DNA from: Alkalibacter saccharofermentans DSM 14828
GTDB lineage: Bacteria; Bacillota; Clostridia; Eubacteriales; Alkalibacteraceae
Assembly (NCBI RefSeq): GCF_900128885.1
Contig: NZ_FQTU01000019.1
Location: 1-31,307, forward strand
Direction: 5' to 3'
DNA: 31,307 bases
Below are positions 24,825 to 31,307 of the stretch, piece after piece (positions within the stretch are counted from its first letter, which is position 1; every line of letters begins with the position of its first letter). A program made the position numbers and the translations under genes. The notes under the pieces are model-generated. The model made no database searches and was not told where the DNA came from. It saw only the letters and a list, made by a program, of their open reading frames with translations.

Positions 24825-25574
24825 ATGGAAAGTTTACTTTATAGTTTTTTTGCTGGCAGCTCCACTGCATTGGGAGCAATTATTTTAATGTTATTCGGTA
24901 AGCCGGGCAGGAAAACGATGGCAGCCTTGCTTGGGTTTGCTGGAGGAATCATGATAGCCGTATCACTGTTCGAGCTGATGCCTGAGGCTTATGAGCTTGG
25001 CGAATCGCTCTTTGTAGTCGTCGCAGGTTTTATTCTCGGATGCGGCATGATGTATCTTCTAGATGTATTTTTACCTCATGCCCATATGTCAACAAGCGAT
25101 GAACTGATCGTCGAAAACGCATCACATATACATGAAGAACGAAAAATTCTTCGCACAGGATATCTGATCTTTTTCGGCATCGCTCTCCATAACGTTCCGG
25201 AAGGTCTAGCCATAGGTGCCGGACTTGAAGCTAGTCCCGAACTTGGCATGTCCATAGCACTTGCCATAGGGCTGCATAATATCCCTGAAGGTTTGGCGGT
25301 AGCAGGTCCTTTAAAGGCTGGCGGTTTATCTAGCCTAAAGGTCATCCTATTTACTTTAGGTGCTGGTTTAATGACCGTCGTAGGAACTACAATAGGTCTG
25401 GTAGTATTCGGTATATCTACCGCTATGATAGGAGGTTCTCTTGCCTTTGCAGCGGGAGCGATGATTTACATCGTAAACGACGAGTTGGTTCCCCAGGCAA
25501 ATGGTCTTCACAGCCATTTAGCCAATGCAGGAATAATTGCAGGCACCCTGATAGGGTTTGCAATGCTCTTATAA
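24825..25574 (+). CDS. ZIP family metal transporter
   Basis: The 249-residue protein has about eight membrane spans and the two metal-site motifs of the ZIP family, HNVPEG (122-127) and HNIPEG (151-156), in spans four and five. A short His-containing loop (LPHAHMSTS, EERKILR before it in the fourth-span region) lies between spans three and four. It should import Zn2+, Fe2+ or related divalent metals. Length and order are those of ZupT/GufA-like bacterial members. Ribosome site GAAGGAGG. It is a single-gene transcript with a hairpin right after the stop. I see no Fur box at this promoter. Confidence 0.93.
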   Translation: MESLLYSFFAGSSTALGAIILMLFGKPGRKTMAALLGFAGGIMIAVSLFELMPEAYELGESLFVVVAGFILGCGMMYLLDVFLPHAHMSTSDELIVENASHIHEERKILRTGYLIFFGIALHNVPEGLAIGAGLEASPELGMSIALAIGLHNIPEGLAVAGPLKAGGLSSLKVILFTLGAGLMTVVGTTIGLVVFGISTAMIGGSLAFAAGAMIYIVNDELVPQANGLHSHLANAGIIAGTLIGFAMLL

Positions 25575-25582
25575 AATCCTAG

Positions 25583-25621
25583 ATAGGCGCAGTTATCGTG
25601 TTTTTTGTTAACTGCGTCTAT
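25583..25621. terminator. Hairpin terminator between convergent genes
   Basis: ATAGGCGCAGTTA pairs with TAACTGCGTCTAT (one G-T pair) across a T-rich loop. It lies just after the ZIP stop and touches the end of the minus-strand gene that stops at 25618. Confidence 0.8.
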
Positions 25622-25827
25622 TGATTTTCCTCTACTTTTTCAAGCCTTTTCTCTAATCCCTCTATTCTCTCTTCCTGATTAATAAATATGCTTATGAAAA
25701 TAGCCATCAAAAACGAGAAGAACATTAATGCTCCCCAGATGCTTTCAAGAATTATTCCACCTAAGAAAAATAACAGAACCGCACTAATTATAAAGCAGAT
25801 CATAAAAACCGATAAGAAGTTTATCAA
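25618..25827 (-). CDS. Small membrane protein with coiled-coil tail
   Basis: The 69-residue protein has two hydrophobic segments (residues about 4-27 and 30-49), then a charged helix (NQEERIEGLEKRLEKVEENQ) with heptad-like Leu spacing. The start is TTG: GGAGGTG lies exactly 5 bases before it, and no ATG is better placed. I do not recognise the family. The layout is like small membrane-tethering or DUF-type accessory proteins; no role can be inferred. It lies 65 bases downstream of the ClC gene on the same strand. Confidence 0.7.
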   Translation of the reverse strand: MINFLSVFMICFIISAVLLFFLGGIILESIWGALMFFSFLMAIFISIFINQEERIEGLEKRLEKVEENQ

Positions 25828-25891
25828 ACAATCACCTCCATTAACACTCTGTTTTCTATATTTAAACTAAGTGGCCATAATATAACTGTAT

Positions 25892-27172
25892 TCAATGGCT
25901 TTCATCTTTCGCATCCAAATCTCTCCACACTTTCATTTCTTCATACTGCCACTGGTCAGGTGAATTTATACCGTAGATTACCTTGCTATGTCCTACGGCA
26001 TAACCTATGATGCTTCCCAATGTAGCTGGAACACCAAGGCGCAATCCCACCATCTCAACTAGCATGATAGCAGCCGCAACTGGAACGTTGGCAATACTGG
26101 CAAGACTGGCCGCCATTCCTGTTATTACCAATGATGATGAAAGACCTAAATTGCCATTAGCCACTAATGTAGATATTCCATTTCCGGCTAGAGCTCCAAC
26201 AAACAACGCAGGTATGACAAGACCTGCGCTCCCTCCAGAGGCTACTGTAAATGAAGTGGCCAGTATCTTCCCAATAAAAAGCAAAAGCAAAATCATAATA
26301 GGAAAATCCATGTCTATCATTTCCTGTATAACAAAATTACCTTTTCCTCCCACGTTAGGTAGTACCAATAAAATCAAACCGGTCAATGCCCCACCCAAAA
26401 CCGGGTGAATCTTTGAATACGGTATCCGGCTAAATATTTGTCTACTATATGAAAAAACACTCATAAATACTAAAGATGCTATCCCTGCTAAAATTCCAGC
26501 CAAGATTAAAAAAGGAACATTGTATACATCCGGCAGATAATCCGGAATCAGAAACAAAGGTGTAGGTTTAGATATCATGCTATATACTACAAAACCCATC
26601 GTAGAAGAGAGCATTGCAGGAAATAAATCTCCGTAATGAAGCGACGATCTGTATAATATCTCTACGACAAATATTCCCCCTCCTAAGGGTGATCTGAAAA
26701 TAGCCCCAATTGCCCCTGCTGCACCACATATTGTTAATATCCGTCTATCTTCTTTATTGAATTTATTTTTTATAAAGGGTATTTTTAAGACTACATCTGC
26801 CATGCTTCCACCCATAACCAACATAGGACCTTCCACCCCGCCACTGCCATTAAAGCCCAAAGTCGCTGCAGTAGCCGCTAATTTGCTGAACAATGTCTTC
26901 ACTTTTAAATACCCACCATGGCGATTCACTTCATTCATGTAGTGATCAGTTCCAAATCCGGAGGCATTTCTATCCCAAAGATAAATCATCGAAACTAAAA
27001 CTCCTCCAATCAATGGCGTCAAGCCTATGTGAAAGTTATTGCTTATCCTTGAAACCAAATCGATTGACTTATTTAATGCAACTGCAGAAAAACCACCTCC
27101 AACGCCCACTACAGTTGCAACTGTCAACCACTTTACCATGTATTTTCCTACGTACTCAGATATTGTTTTCAT
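25892..27172 (-). CDS. ClC family chloride channel/antiporter
   Basis: The 426-residue protein is of typical ClC length with the family's helices and ion-site motifs: GSGGVEGPMLV (includes the gating Glu of the GxEGP motif), GAIFRSPLGGGIFVVE and GGSAGLVIP, plus ASLANVP-like SIANVPVAA. ClC members move chloride or exchange it for protons; the kept Glu in the GVEGP motif argues for a Cl-/H+ antiporter rather than a fluoride exporter. I chose the ATG at 27172. The frame stays open to a TTG at 27190 and neither start has a strong ribosome site, so the start is uncertain. No CBS domains are present. The 5' region holds a long potential RNA fold. Confidence 0.92.
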   Translation of the reverse strand: MKTISEYVGKYMVKWLTVATVVGVGGGFSAVALNKSIDLVSRISNNFHIGLTPLIGGVLVSMIYLWDRNASGFGTDHYMNEVNRHGGYLKVKTLFSKLAATAATLGFNGSGGVEGPMLVMGGSMADVVLKIPFIKNKFNKEDRRILTICGAAGAIGAIFRSPLGGGIFVVEILYRSSLHYGDLFPAMLSSTMGFVVYSMISKPTPLFLIPDYLPDVYNVPFLILAGILAGIASLVFMSVFSYSRQIFSRIPYSKIHPVLGGALTGLILLVLPNVGGKGNFVIQEMIDMDFPIMILLLLFIGKILATSFTVASGGSAGLVIPALFVGALAGNGISTLVANGNLGLSSSLVITGMAASLASIANVPVAAAIMLVEMVGLRLGVPATLGSIIGYAVGHSKVIYGINSPDQWQYEEMKVWRDLDAKDESH

Positions 27173-27190
27173 ATTTTCTCGTATAATCAA

Positions 27191-27577
27191 ATCATCATTA
27201 GATGGTGATTTAATTAATTCCTTTCTCCCAGGTTCTCTGGGTGTCTATTTCCATCTTTGATATATTTATAAAAGCACTGTGGATCTGTATTTCATATTTT
27301 ACAGCTTTGACTGTTCGGAGGTGACTCAGACCACAGCTTTTCGTCTATTACTGTTAATAAGTTTGTTAACGCTTGACGTTTGTATTTACGTGATTACACC
27401 TCAAAAGGAAAACACCTTAATGTAGGTCTTTTCCGCTTAATTGTTTTGCACTTTAGTGCTTTAAATATATTATATGGTACCATAACAATAATCCTAATAC
27501 AATCTTCATAATTTCACATGCTTTTAATTTTTGACTAAACTATGTTAATATAAAATCATAAAATATAAGGAGCCGTG
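27191..27577. other. Intergenic region between divergent genes, with structured and palindromic elements
   Basis: No gene is seen in this 387-base stretch. On the minus strand (ClC leader) AAAGCTGTGG (27333-27342 region) can pair with CCACAGTGCTTT (27274-27285 region), forming a 10-bp stem with a 2-base bulge around about 46 bases that themselves hold ACAG/CTGT pairs. A separate CCCAG/CTGGG hairpin lies at 27227-27241. A perfect inverted repeat GGAAAACACCT/AGGTCTTTTCC lies at 27407-27434. Two 12-bp palindromes, GCACTTTAGTGC (27448-27459) and TATGGTACCATA (27473-27484), lie about 100 bases before the dehydrogenase gene. The stretch may hold two divergent promoters and a leader RNA; nothing here matches a riboswitch class that I know. 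Confidence 0.5.
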
Positions 27578-28333
27578 ATGGGTATGTTGTTAGAAAACCG
27601 TATAGCACTGATTACCGGCGCAGCACGTGGAATTGGCAAATCTATAGCTAAAGATTTTGCTCAAGAAGGTGCTCAAGTAGTAGTGCTGGATATTTTGGAA
27701 TCCGAAGGAAAACAGACTGTAAGTGAAATTCAAGCTGAGGGGGGCAGGGCCTACTTCATCAACTGCGATGTAACCGATTCTCTCTGTTTGAAATCAGCGA
27801 CCTTGGAAGTGGAAAAAAACATGGGCAAAATAGACATCTTGGTTTTAAATGCTGGAATTTCAATAAAACAACCCCTTGATGATATCGACGAAGCCACTTG
27901 GCACCAAGTGCTAGATGTAAATCTAAATGGAGCATTCTTTACACTCAAGGCATTTATCGATCACATTAGGTCAAGCAAATATGGAAAAATAATATTTATC
28001 TCTTCCGGTTCTGCTTACACAGGAACAGGGGGTGGACTTAATTACGTAGCATCAAAGGCGGGACTTAACGCAATGGTTTTAAATCTAGCCAAGGAGCTAG
28101 GTCCTTTAGGTATAAACGTAAATGCAATAGCACCAAGAGTCATACATACCGAAATGCTGGAAAATCTCTATCCTGATGAAGAGAGTAAAAATAAAATACG
28201 AAATTTGATTCCTATAAGAAAGATAGGTCAACCGGAAGATGTAGCTTATCTAGCCAGCTTTTTGGCATCAGACAAGTCTGAATACATCCATGGCCAGGTG
28301 ATCTTGCTGGATGGAGGCAGGACATTCCAGTAA
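27578..28333 (+). CDS. Short-chain dehydrogenase/reductase (FabG-like)
   Basis: The 251-residue protein is a classical short-chain dehydrogenase: the NAD(P)-binding TGAARGIG (residues 13-20), Asp39 in VVVLDI at the position that favours NAD over NADP, LNAGI, and the catalytic Ser143, Tyr156 and Lys160 (GLNYVASK), with the ending YIHGQVILLDGG. It is related to 3-oxoacyl-ACP reductase and to sugar or hydroxyacid dehydrogenases; the actual substrate is not clear and no fatty acid gene is nearby. The ATG at 27578 has AAGGAG 5 bases upstream; a GTG directly before it is less well placed. It is a single-gene transcript between an AT-rich promoter region and a terminator. Confidence 0.92.
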   Translation: MGMLLENRIALITGAARGIGKSIAKDFAQEGAQVVVLDILESEGKQTVSEIQAEGGRAYFINCDVTDSLCLKSATLEVEKNMGKIDILVLNAGISIKQPLDDIDEATWHQVLDVNLNGAFFTLKAFIDHIRSSKYGKIIFISSGSAYTGTGGGLNYVASKAGLNAMVLNLAKELGPLGINVNAIAPRVIHTEMLENLYPDEESKNKIRNLIPIRKIGQPEDVAYLASFLASDKSEYIHGQVILLDGGRTFQ

Positions 28334-28346
28334 AAATCAGCATATT

Positions 28347-28390
28347 AATACCTCTCGTTATTAGAAACAATCCAATATTCGAGAGGTATT
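28347..28390. terminator. Rho-independent terminator
   Basis: AATACCTCTCG and CGAGAGGTATT form a perfect 11-bp stem with a 22-base loop, followed by TTTTCTTT on the plus strand. It ends the dehydrogenase transcript and lies just past the stop of the minus-strand DUF1475 gene. Confidence 0.85.
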
Positions 28391-28394
28391 TTCT

Positions 28395-28748
28395 TTAATT
28401 GTATATTTTCTTTAACAATATCTTTTTTTGGGAACCTAAAAAGAAATTCAACCAATCTCCCTTGCTAGTGTATAAATTGAGGACTACATAGGCACTCCCT
28501 GCAAAAAAACCGAGAATCATCATCGCTGCTATCCACAGTATGGTTACAAACAATTTCTTTTCGCGAAATGCTATCCAGCAGGAAAACAACGCAAAGCCCA
28601 CATACAAGTCCACCAATGAAACTATTCCCCATGGATTCGAAATGATCTCTCCACCATCTGCAAAGAAATCACCTTTTATAAAGCCTTGAGCCAAGGCAAG
28701 CGTCATGGCCAGCAATCCCATCCACCCAATTGTTTTTGCAAGCTTCAC
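28395..28748 (-). CDS. DUF1475 family membrane protein
   Basis: The 117-residue protein has three or four membrane spans. The segments GWMGLLAMTLALAQGF, GDFFADGGEI, NPWGIVSLVDLYVGFALFSCWIAFREK and MILGFFAGSAYVVLNLY are those I recall for DUF1475. Function unknown. The ATG has a good ribosome site (TGGGAGGTG, 28757-28765). A perfect 12-bp palindrome, TATCTTAAGATA (28784-28795), lies 36 bases upstream and could be an operator. About 150 bases separate it from the DUF3793 gene; no further gene is seen there. Confidence 0.82.
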   Translation of the reverse strand: MKLAKTIGWMGLLAMTLALAQGFIKGDFFADGGEIISNPWGIVSLVDLYVGFALFSCWIAFREKKLFVTILWIAAMMILGFFAGSAYVVLNLYTSKGDWLNFFLGSQKKILLKKIYN

Positions 28749-28897
28749 TATTACACCTCCCAGATTTTATAATGCAACCTAACTATCTTAAGATAATATT
28801 ACCCTGGGCAGTTTGATTCAATCAAATTCAAGCACAAATGGGTGTCTGTACAATCCTGACAGCTACTTAATTTCATTTGGTTGTTTTTTGATCTATT

Positions 28898-29524
28898 TTA
28901 TGAAGCCAGCTCTATTATCTTTTGAGGCTTTATACCCTTTTCGAGTGAATCCACAATATTTGATCTAGCTATGTCATATACATCAAATATCTTTTTTGCT
29001 CTGTCAGCGTTAGAATAAACTCTCCAGTATCCAGAGCAGATGCTGCACTGTTTGTCATCAGATGAAAATGCAACCACATCTGCTAACGGATAGCCTAAGA
29101 ATACTCCAATTTCATCAGGGCATCCATTAGAATAACGGTCGCTTAATATCTCTAAGGCATCTTCAACTGATTTTACCCCTTTGTATCCATTGCATTGCAA
29201 GTACTGGTAAACTTTGTTGCTATTGATTATTCTACTGAGCCAGTCACGTCTGTAGAACAAGACGTTAACCCCGTCCCTGCATGTTTTCAGCTCTTTATAA
29301 TCAAAAGGCACCGTTTCCTTAACTTCATGTTTGTATTTTTCCCAAATATCTTTCAATTTGAAGGATGAACTGTTTTTTAAACAAATCAAAAAAGACGGTT
29401 TTACTCTATTGATGGTAGCCGCGCCATGAAAACATATTTTATGCATTAAAAGATCAAAATCATCGTATTCGTACATTCTATTTATGTAATTTGCGATCTC
29501 GGTCTTGGTTTTTAATTTCATCAT
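28898..29524 (-). CDS. DUF3793 family protein
   Basis: The 208-residue protein matches DUF3793: HKICFHGAATINRVKPSFLI near the N-terminus, LFYRRDWL in the middle, and GCPDEIGVFLGYPLADVVAF followed by CSICSGYWRVYSN. It is a soluble protein with several conserved Cys residues (CSIC) that might hold iron or a cluster. DUF3793 genes are known to me mainly as neighbours of flavodoxin and iron-regulated genes in Clostridia. Function is unknown. It follows flavodoxin by 18 bases and its ATG has the ribosome site AGGTGAG, so the two form one transcript behind the Fur box. Confidence 0.9.
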   Translation of the reverse strand: MMKLKTKTEIANYINRMYEYDDFDLLMHKICFHGAATINRVKPSFLICLKNSSSFKLKDIWEKYKHEVKETVPFDYKELKTCRDGVNVLFYRRDWLSRIINSNKVYQYLQCNGYKGVKSVEDALEILSDRYSNGCPDEIGVFLGYPLADVVAFSSDDKQCSICSGYWRVYSNADRAKKIFDVYDIARSNIVDSLEKGIKPQKIIELAS

Positions 29525-29542
29525 TTCTATCTCACCTAATTT

Positions 29543-29977
29543 TCAAGCAATCTCTTTTGCCAACATTAAACCCAGTTCCTTGCAGTTATTTATGCCTTCA
29601 TCGTCAGGCATTTCATTTATAATCAAGCCTTCTTTTAACAAGTTTGCATCTTGCTGTTTAATTCTTTCTTCCCAGTCAGCCATCCACTCACCGTCACCCC
29701 ATCCATATGATCCAAACAAGACTATTGGCTTGCCACTGATCTTGCCAGATAAGCTCTCAACAAAGGGTTCCATCTCGTATTCCTCTAAAACTTCCGCACC
29801 CATAGATGGGCACCCCAAGGCAACTGCATCTGCTTTTTCTACATCATCAATCTTAGCCTGGCTTACATTCAGAAGATCTACCTTTACATCATTAGATTTT
29901 GCTCCTTCTGCAACCGCTTCTGCCATTGCTTGAGTATTTCCTGTACCTGACCAATATATTACGACAATTTTTTTCAT
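29543..29977 (-). CDS. Flavodoxin
   Basis: The 144-residue protein is a short-chain flavodoxin: FMN phosphate loop YWSGTGNTQAMA near the N-terminus, aromatic/acid loops LGCPSMGAEVLEE and FGSYGWGDGEWM that hold the isoalloxazine ring, and a normal length. Flavodoxins replace ferredoxin as low-potential electron carriers when iron is short. That fits the Fur box 20 bases upstream of its start. The ATG at 29977 has GGGAGG upstream. First gene of a two-gene transcript with DUF3793. Confidence 0.95.
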   Translation of the reverse strand: MKKIVVIYWSGTGNTQAMAEAVAEGAKSNDVKVDLLNVSQAKIDDVEKADAVALGCPSMGAEVLEEYEMEPFVESLSGKISGKPIVLFGSYGWGDGEWMADWEERIKQQDANLLKEGLIINEMPDDEGINNCKELGLMLAKEIA

Positions 29978-29996
29978 GCCATACGCCCTCCCAATC

Positions 29997-30035
29997 TATT
30001 TATGATGATAATGATTATCATTATCATCATAAATA
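29997..30035. promoter_or_regulatory. Fur box inside a 39-bp perfect palindrome
   Basis: The core GATAATGATTATCATTATC matches the classical Fur consensus (GATAATGATAATCATTATC) at 18 of 19 positions. Inverted symmetry extends without mismatch to 19-bp arms around one central T (29997-30035), enough for overlapping Fur dimers. It lies between the flavodoxin ATG and a TTGTAA-16-TATGAT promoter on the minus strand (-10 at 30026-30031, overlapping the box), so iron-loaded Fur should block the flavodoxin-DUF3793 transcript. Confidence 0.85.
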
Positions 30036-30090
30036 ACGTTATCATATTTACAAGGTCTTGTCAAGGACACAACTTCACTTTGTGTTGTTA

Positions 30091-30134
30091 ACTTGTGATA
30101 ATGTCACCTTTAGATTCACTTGATAAAATGTCAC
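30091..30134. repeat. 17-bp imperfect direct repeat upstream of the flavodoxin promoter
   Basis: ACTTGTGATAATGTCAC (30091-30107) and ACTTGATAAAATGTCAC (30118-30134) match at 14 of 17 positions with a 27-base period. The first copy also contains the small inverted repeat GTGA/TCAC. They lie upstream of the Fur box on the flavodoxin strand and could be activator sites. Confidence 0.35.
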
Positions 30135-30153
30135 ATTCTATTAAATTCAATAT

Positions 30154-30177
30154 AAAAAAAGGATGCTGCTTGCATCC
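30154..30177 (-). terminator. Rho-independent terminator of the AEC transporter gene
   Basis: GGATGC and GCATCC form a 6-bp stem with a 5-base loop, followed on the minus strand by seven T. It lies 24 bases beyond the transporter stop. Confidence 0.85.
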
Positions 30178-30201
30178 AAAATAATCGATTTTGCTTATTT
30201 A

Positions 30202-30981
30202 TTAAAACGAAAAAGCCGATATTGCCCAAATGATGAAAAAGCTCAGTATAATCGTCATATTGTTTGCCGTGCCTACCAGCTTCACATCATAATTAAATTG
30301 CACCGAGTAAGGTAGCGAGCTCATGCTTATAGGCAGCACAAACATAATTAAAAACATGGGGGACAATACCGGATTATACGGAAGCATCAAATACAATAAT
30401 ACTCCAAACAAAGCCCCTACAGTATACCTTGTCAAAATAATCTTTCCTACTGTGCGCAAATCCTTTGCTTCAATTCTTAACTGTATGACAATCCCAAGCA
30501 GCAACAATGCCAACGGCATATTCGCTCCTGCTAATACATCTATAACGCCCATTGCCATCGACGGAAAACGAAGTCCGGACAGGCTCATTGCAACTCCTAT
30601 CATGTAAGACATGAATGGAACTGATTTTCCCAAGATTTTAGCAAGAAACCCTATGCTGAACTTAGCATCCCCTTCCTTGTAATATTTTGCAAGAAAATAG
30701 CTGCTGCCAAAAACAATGAATGCATTTCCTACATCAAACATAATAATGTATATCATGCCACTTAGTCCCCAAATTGTTTGCACCAGAGGATATGCAAAAA
30801 GTCCTATATTAAATCCCGGGACCGTGATAGCATATATGCCTTTTTCTTCTCGATATTTGTTTTTGCCGAGTATTATTGCTATTATAGTCATTATCGCACC
30901 AAATCCAAAGCCTAAAAACGTCATAAACAATATGGTCAGGTCCATGTCAACACTCATGGATTTAAGCACTATTGCCGGAAG
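30202..30981 (-). pseudogene. AEC (auxin efflux carrier-like) transporter gene truncated by an IS21-family insertion
   Basis: The surviving part (about 260 codons) is an AEC-family membrane transporter with about eight spans: LPAIVLKSM at the broken end, then YAITVPGFNIGLFAYPL, FDVGNAFIVFG, PLALLLLGIVIQLR and SMSSLPYSVQFNYDVKL. Bacterial AEC proteins carry small organic acids such as malonate or malate. Full-length members have about 300 residues and some 40-50 residues before the LPA motif; here those are missing. Upstream of 30981 the frame enters the terminal repeats of the IS element and stays open to 31020 and beyond, but those codons are IS sequence, so they do not represent the native start. 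The gene is probably non-functional unless a fusion start within the IS is used (first internal ATG at 30957). Confidence 0.8.
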
Positions 30982-30985
30982 TGTG

Positions 30986-31028
30986 TTTGGCAATAGAAAA
31001 GTACAACTTTTGGCAATCAAAAATACAA
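30986..31028. repeat. Tandem terminal repeats of the IS21-family element
   Basis: Two near-identical motifs sharing TTTGGCAAT, an A-run and TACAA are arranged head to tail with a 23-base period. They mark the element end next to the broken transporter gene. Confidence 0.65.
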
Positions 31029-31046
31029 TAGCCAGTACTAACCTTA

Positions 31047-31307
31047 TTACTTGATTAATGAATTCATCATGCGGTAGCTTTTGCCTGTAAATATGAGCAT
31101 ATGAGAATGGTGCACTAGTCTATCAACGATAGCCGCAGTTAGCTTTTCATCAAACAGGAAACCTTTCCATCTACCAAACTCAATATTGGTTGTTATGATG
31201 ACGCTTTTAGTCTCATAACATGTAGAAATGATATCAAACAACAATCTGGCACCTTCTTGGTGAAGGGGGAGATACCCCCATTCATCAAGTATGAGCAAAT
31301 CAGCCTG
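31047..31307 (-). CDS. istB: IstB-like transposition helper ATPase (partial, N-terminus off window)
   Basis: The last 86 codons of an IstB homologue are visible, open to the right edge of the window. ADLLILDEWGYLPL is the Walker B region, followed by LLFDIISTCYETKSVIITTNIEFGRW, the DRLVHHSHMLIFTGKSYR ending and a TAA stop. IstB is an AAA+ ATPase that helps the IstA transposase choose and join target DNA. The Walker A motif and the istA gene would lie to the right. Confidence 0.92.
   Translation of the reverse strand, partial: QADLLILDEWGYLPLHQEGARLLFDIISTCYETKSVIITTNIEFGRWKGFLFDEKLTAAIVDRLVHHSHMLIFTGKSYRMMNSLIK

Larger units (their letters stand above)
30982..31307 (-). mobile_element. IS21-family insertion sequence, istB end (partial)
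   Basis: The element's outer end is placed at about 30982 or 30984, at TGTGTTTGGCAATAG on the plus strand; IS21-family tips begin TGT. Two tandem copies of a 20-21 bp motif follow (TTTGGCAATAGAAAAGTACAA at 30986-31006 region and TTTGGCAATCAAAAATACAA at 31009-31028), as expected for the multiple transposase-binding repeats at IS21 ends. The istB 3' end comes next. The rest, including istA, lies beyond the right edge. Target-site duplication cannot be checked from here. Confidence 0.75.

Noticed and set aside
27191..27577. Fluoride riboswitch upstream of the ClC gene
   Set aside because: The conserved fluoride motif is not visible, and the ClC protein keeps the gating Glu of Cl-/H+ antiporters rather than the fluoride-type selectivity motifs.

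Overview
The window looks like chromosome from a low-to-moderate GC, Gram-positive anaerobe of the Clostridia (Bacillota). I infer this from gene content, not from any search. Supporting genes are an oxygen/NO-reducing flavodiiron protein, flavodoxin next to a DUF3793 gene, DUF1475 and DUF6512 membrane proteins, a fused nuclease-helicase of the XPD/DinG type, a YgbA-family protein, strong AGGAGG-type ribosome binding sites and several TTG starts. No rRNA, tRNA or CRISPR array was recognised.

Layout. (1) Positions 1-2398, minus strand: most of a large repeat-containing surface lipoprotein that runs off the left edge. (2) 2621-5861: a frameshifted membrane gene, two very small membrane proteins, a YjbQ-type enzyme and a MATE transporter, separated by bidirectional hairpin terminators. 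(3) 5895-12836, minus strand: a tightly packed seven-gene operon that is the centrepiece of the window. It encodes a membrane-anchored transglutaminase-like protein, an Asp/Glu-type racemase, an amino-acid adenylating enzyme, a carrier protein, an MBOAT acyltransferase, an SGNH-type protein and a lipoprotein. The core resembles the dltABCD D-alanylation system but carries its own racemase, which points to a D-amino acid other than the usual D-Ala. (4) 13006-16939: the flavodiiron protein, an ABC-2 type transporter pair and cysteine synthase. (5) 17032-21477: a 5' fragment of an alanine dehydrogenase gene broken by a stop codon, an acyltransferase-3 membrane enzyme, the nuclease-helicase and a DUF6512 membrane protein. 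(6) 21669-23360, plus strand: an ECF-type vitamin uptake component with a class V aminotransferase that resembles pyridoxamine-pyruvate aminotransferase, a possible vitamin B6 salvage pair. (7) 23455-28748: a lipoprotein, YgbA, a ZIP metal transporter, a small membrane protein, a ClC channel/antiporter with a structured upstream region, a short-chain dehydrogenase and DUF1475. (8) 28898-30035: an iron-limitation module of flavodoxin and DUF3793 behind a near-perfect Fur box set in a 39-bp palindrome. (9) 30202-31307: an AEC-family transporter gene whose 5' end has been removed by an IS21-family element, of which the terminal repeats and the 3' end of istB are visible.

How the genes work together. 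The seven-gene operon probably makes an amino-acyl thioester inside the cell and hands the amino acid across the membrane onto a surface polymer. Flavodiiron protein, flavodoxin and YgbA fit an anaerobe coping with oxygen, nitric oxide and low iron. Three gene remnants (frameshifted membrane gene, ald fragment, IS-truncated transporter) show recent local gene loss.
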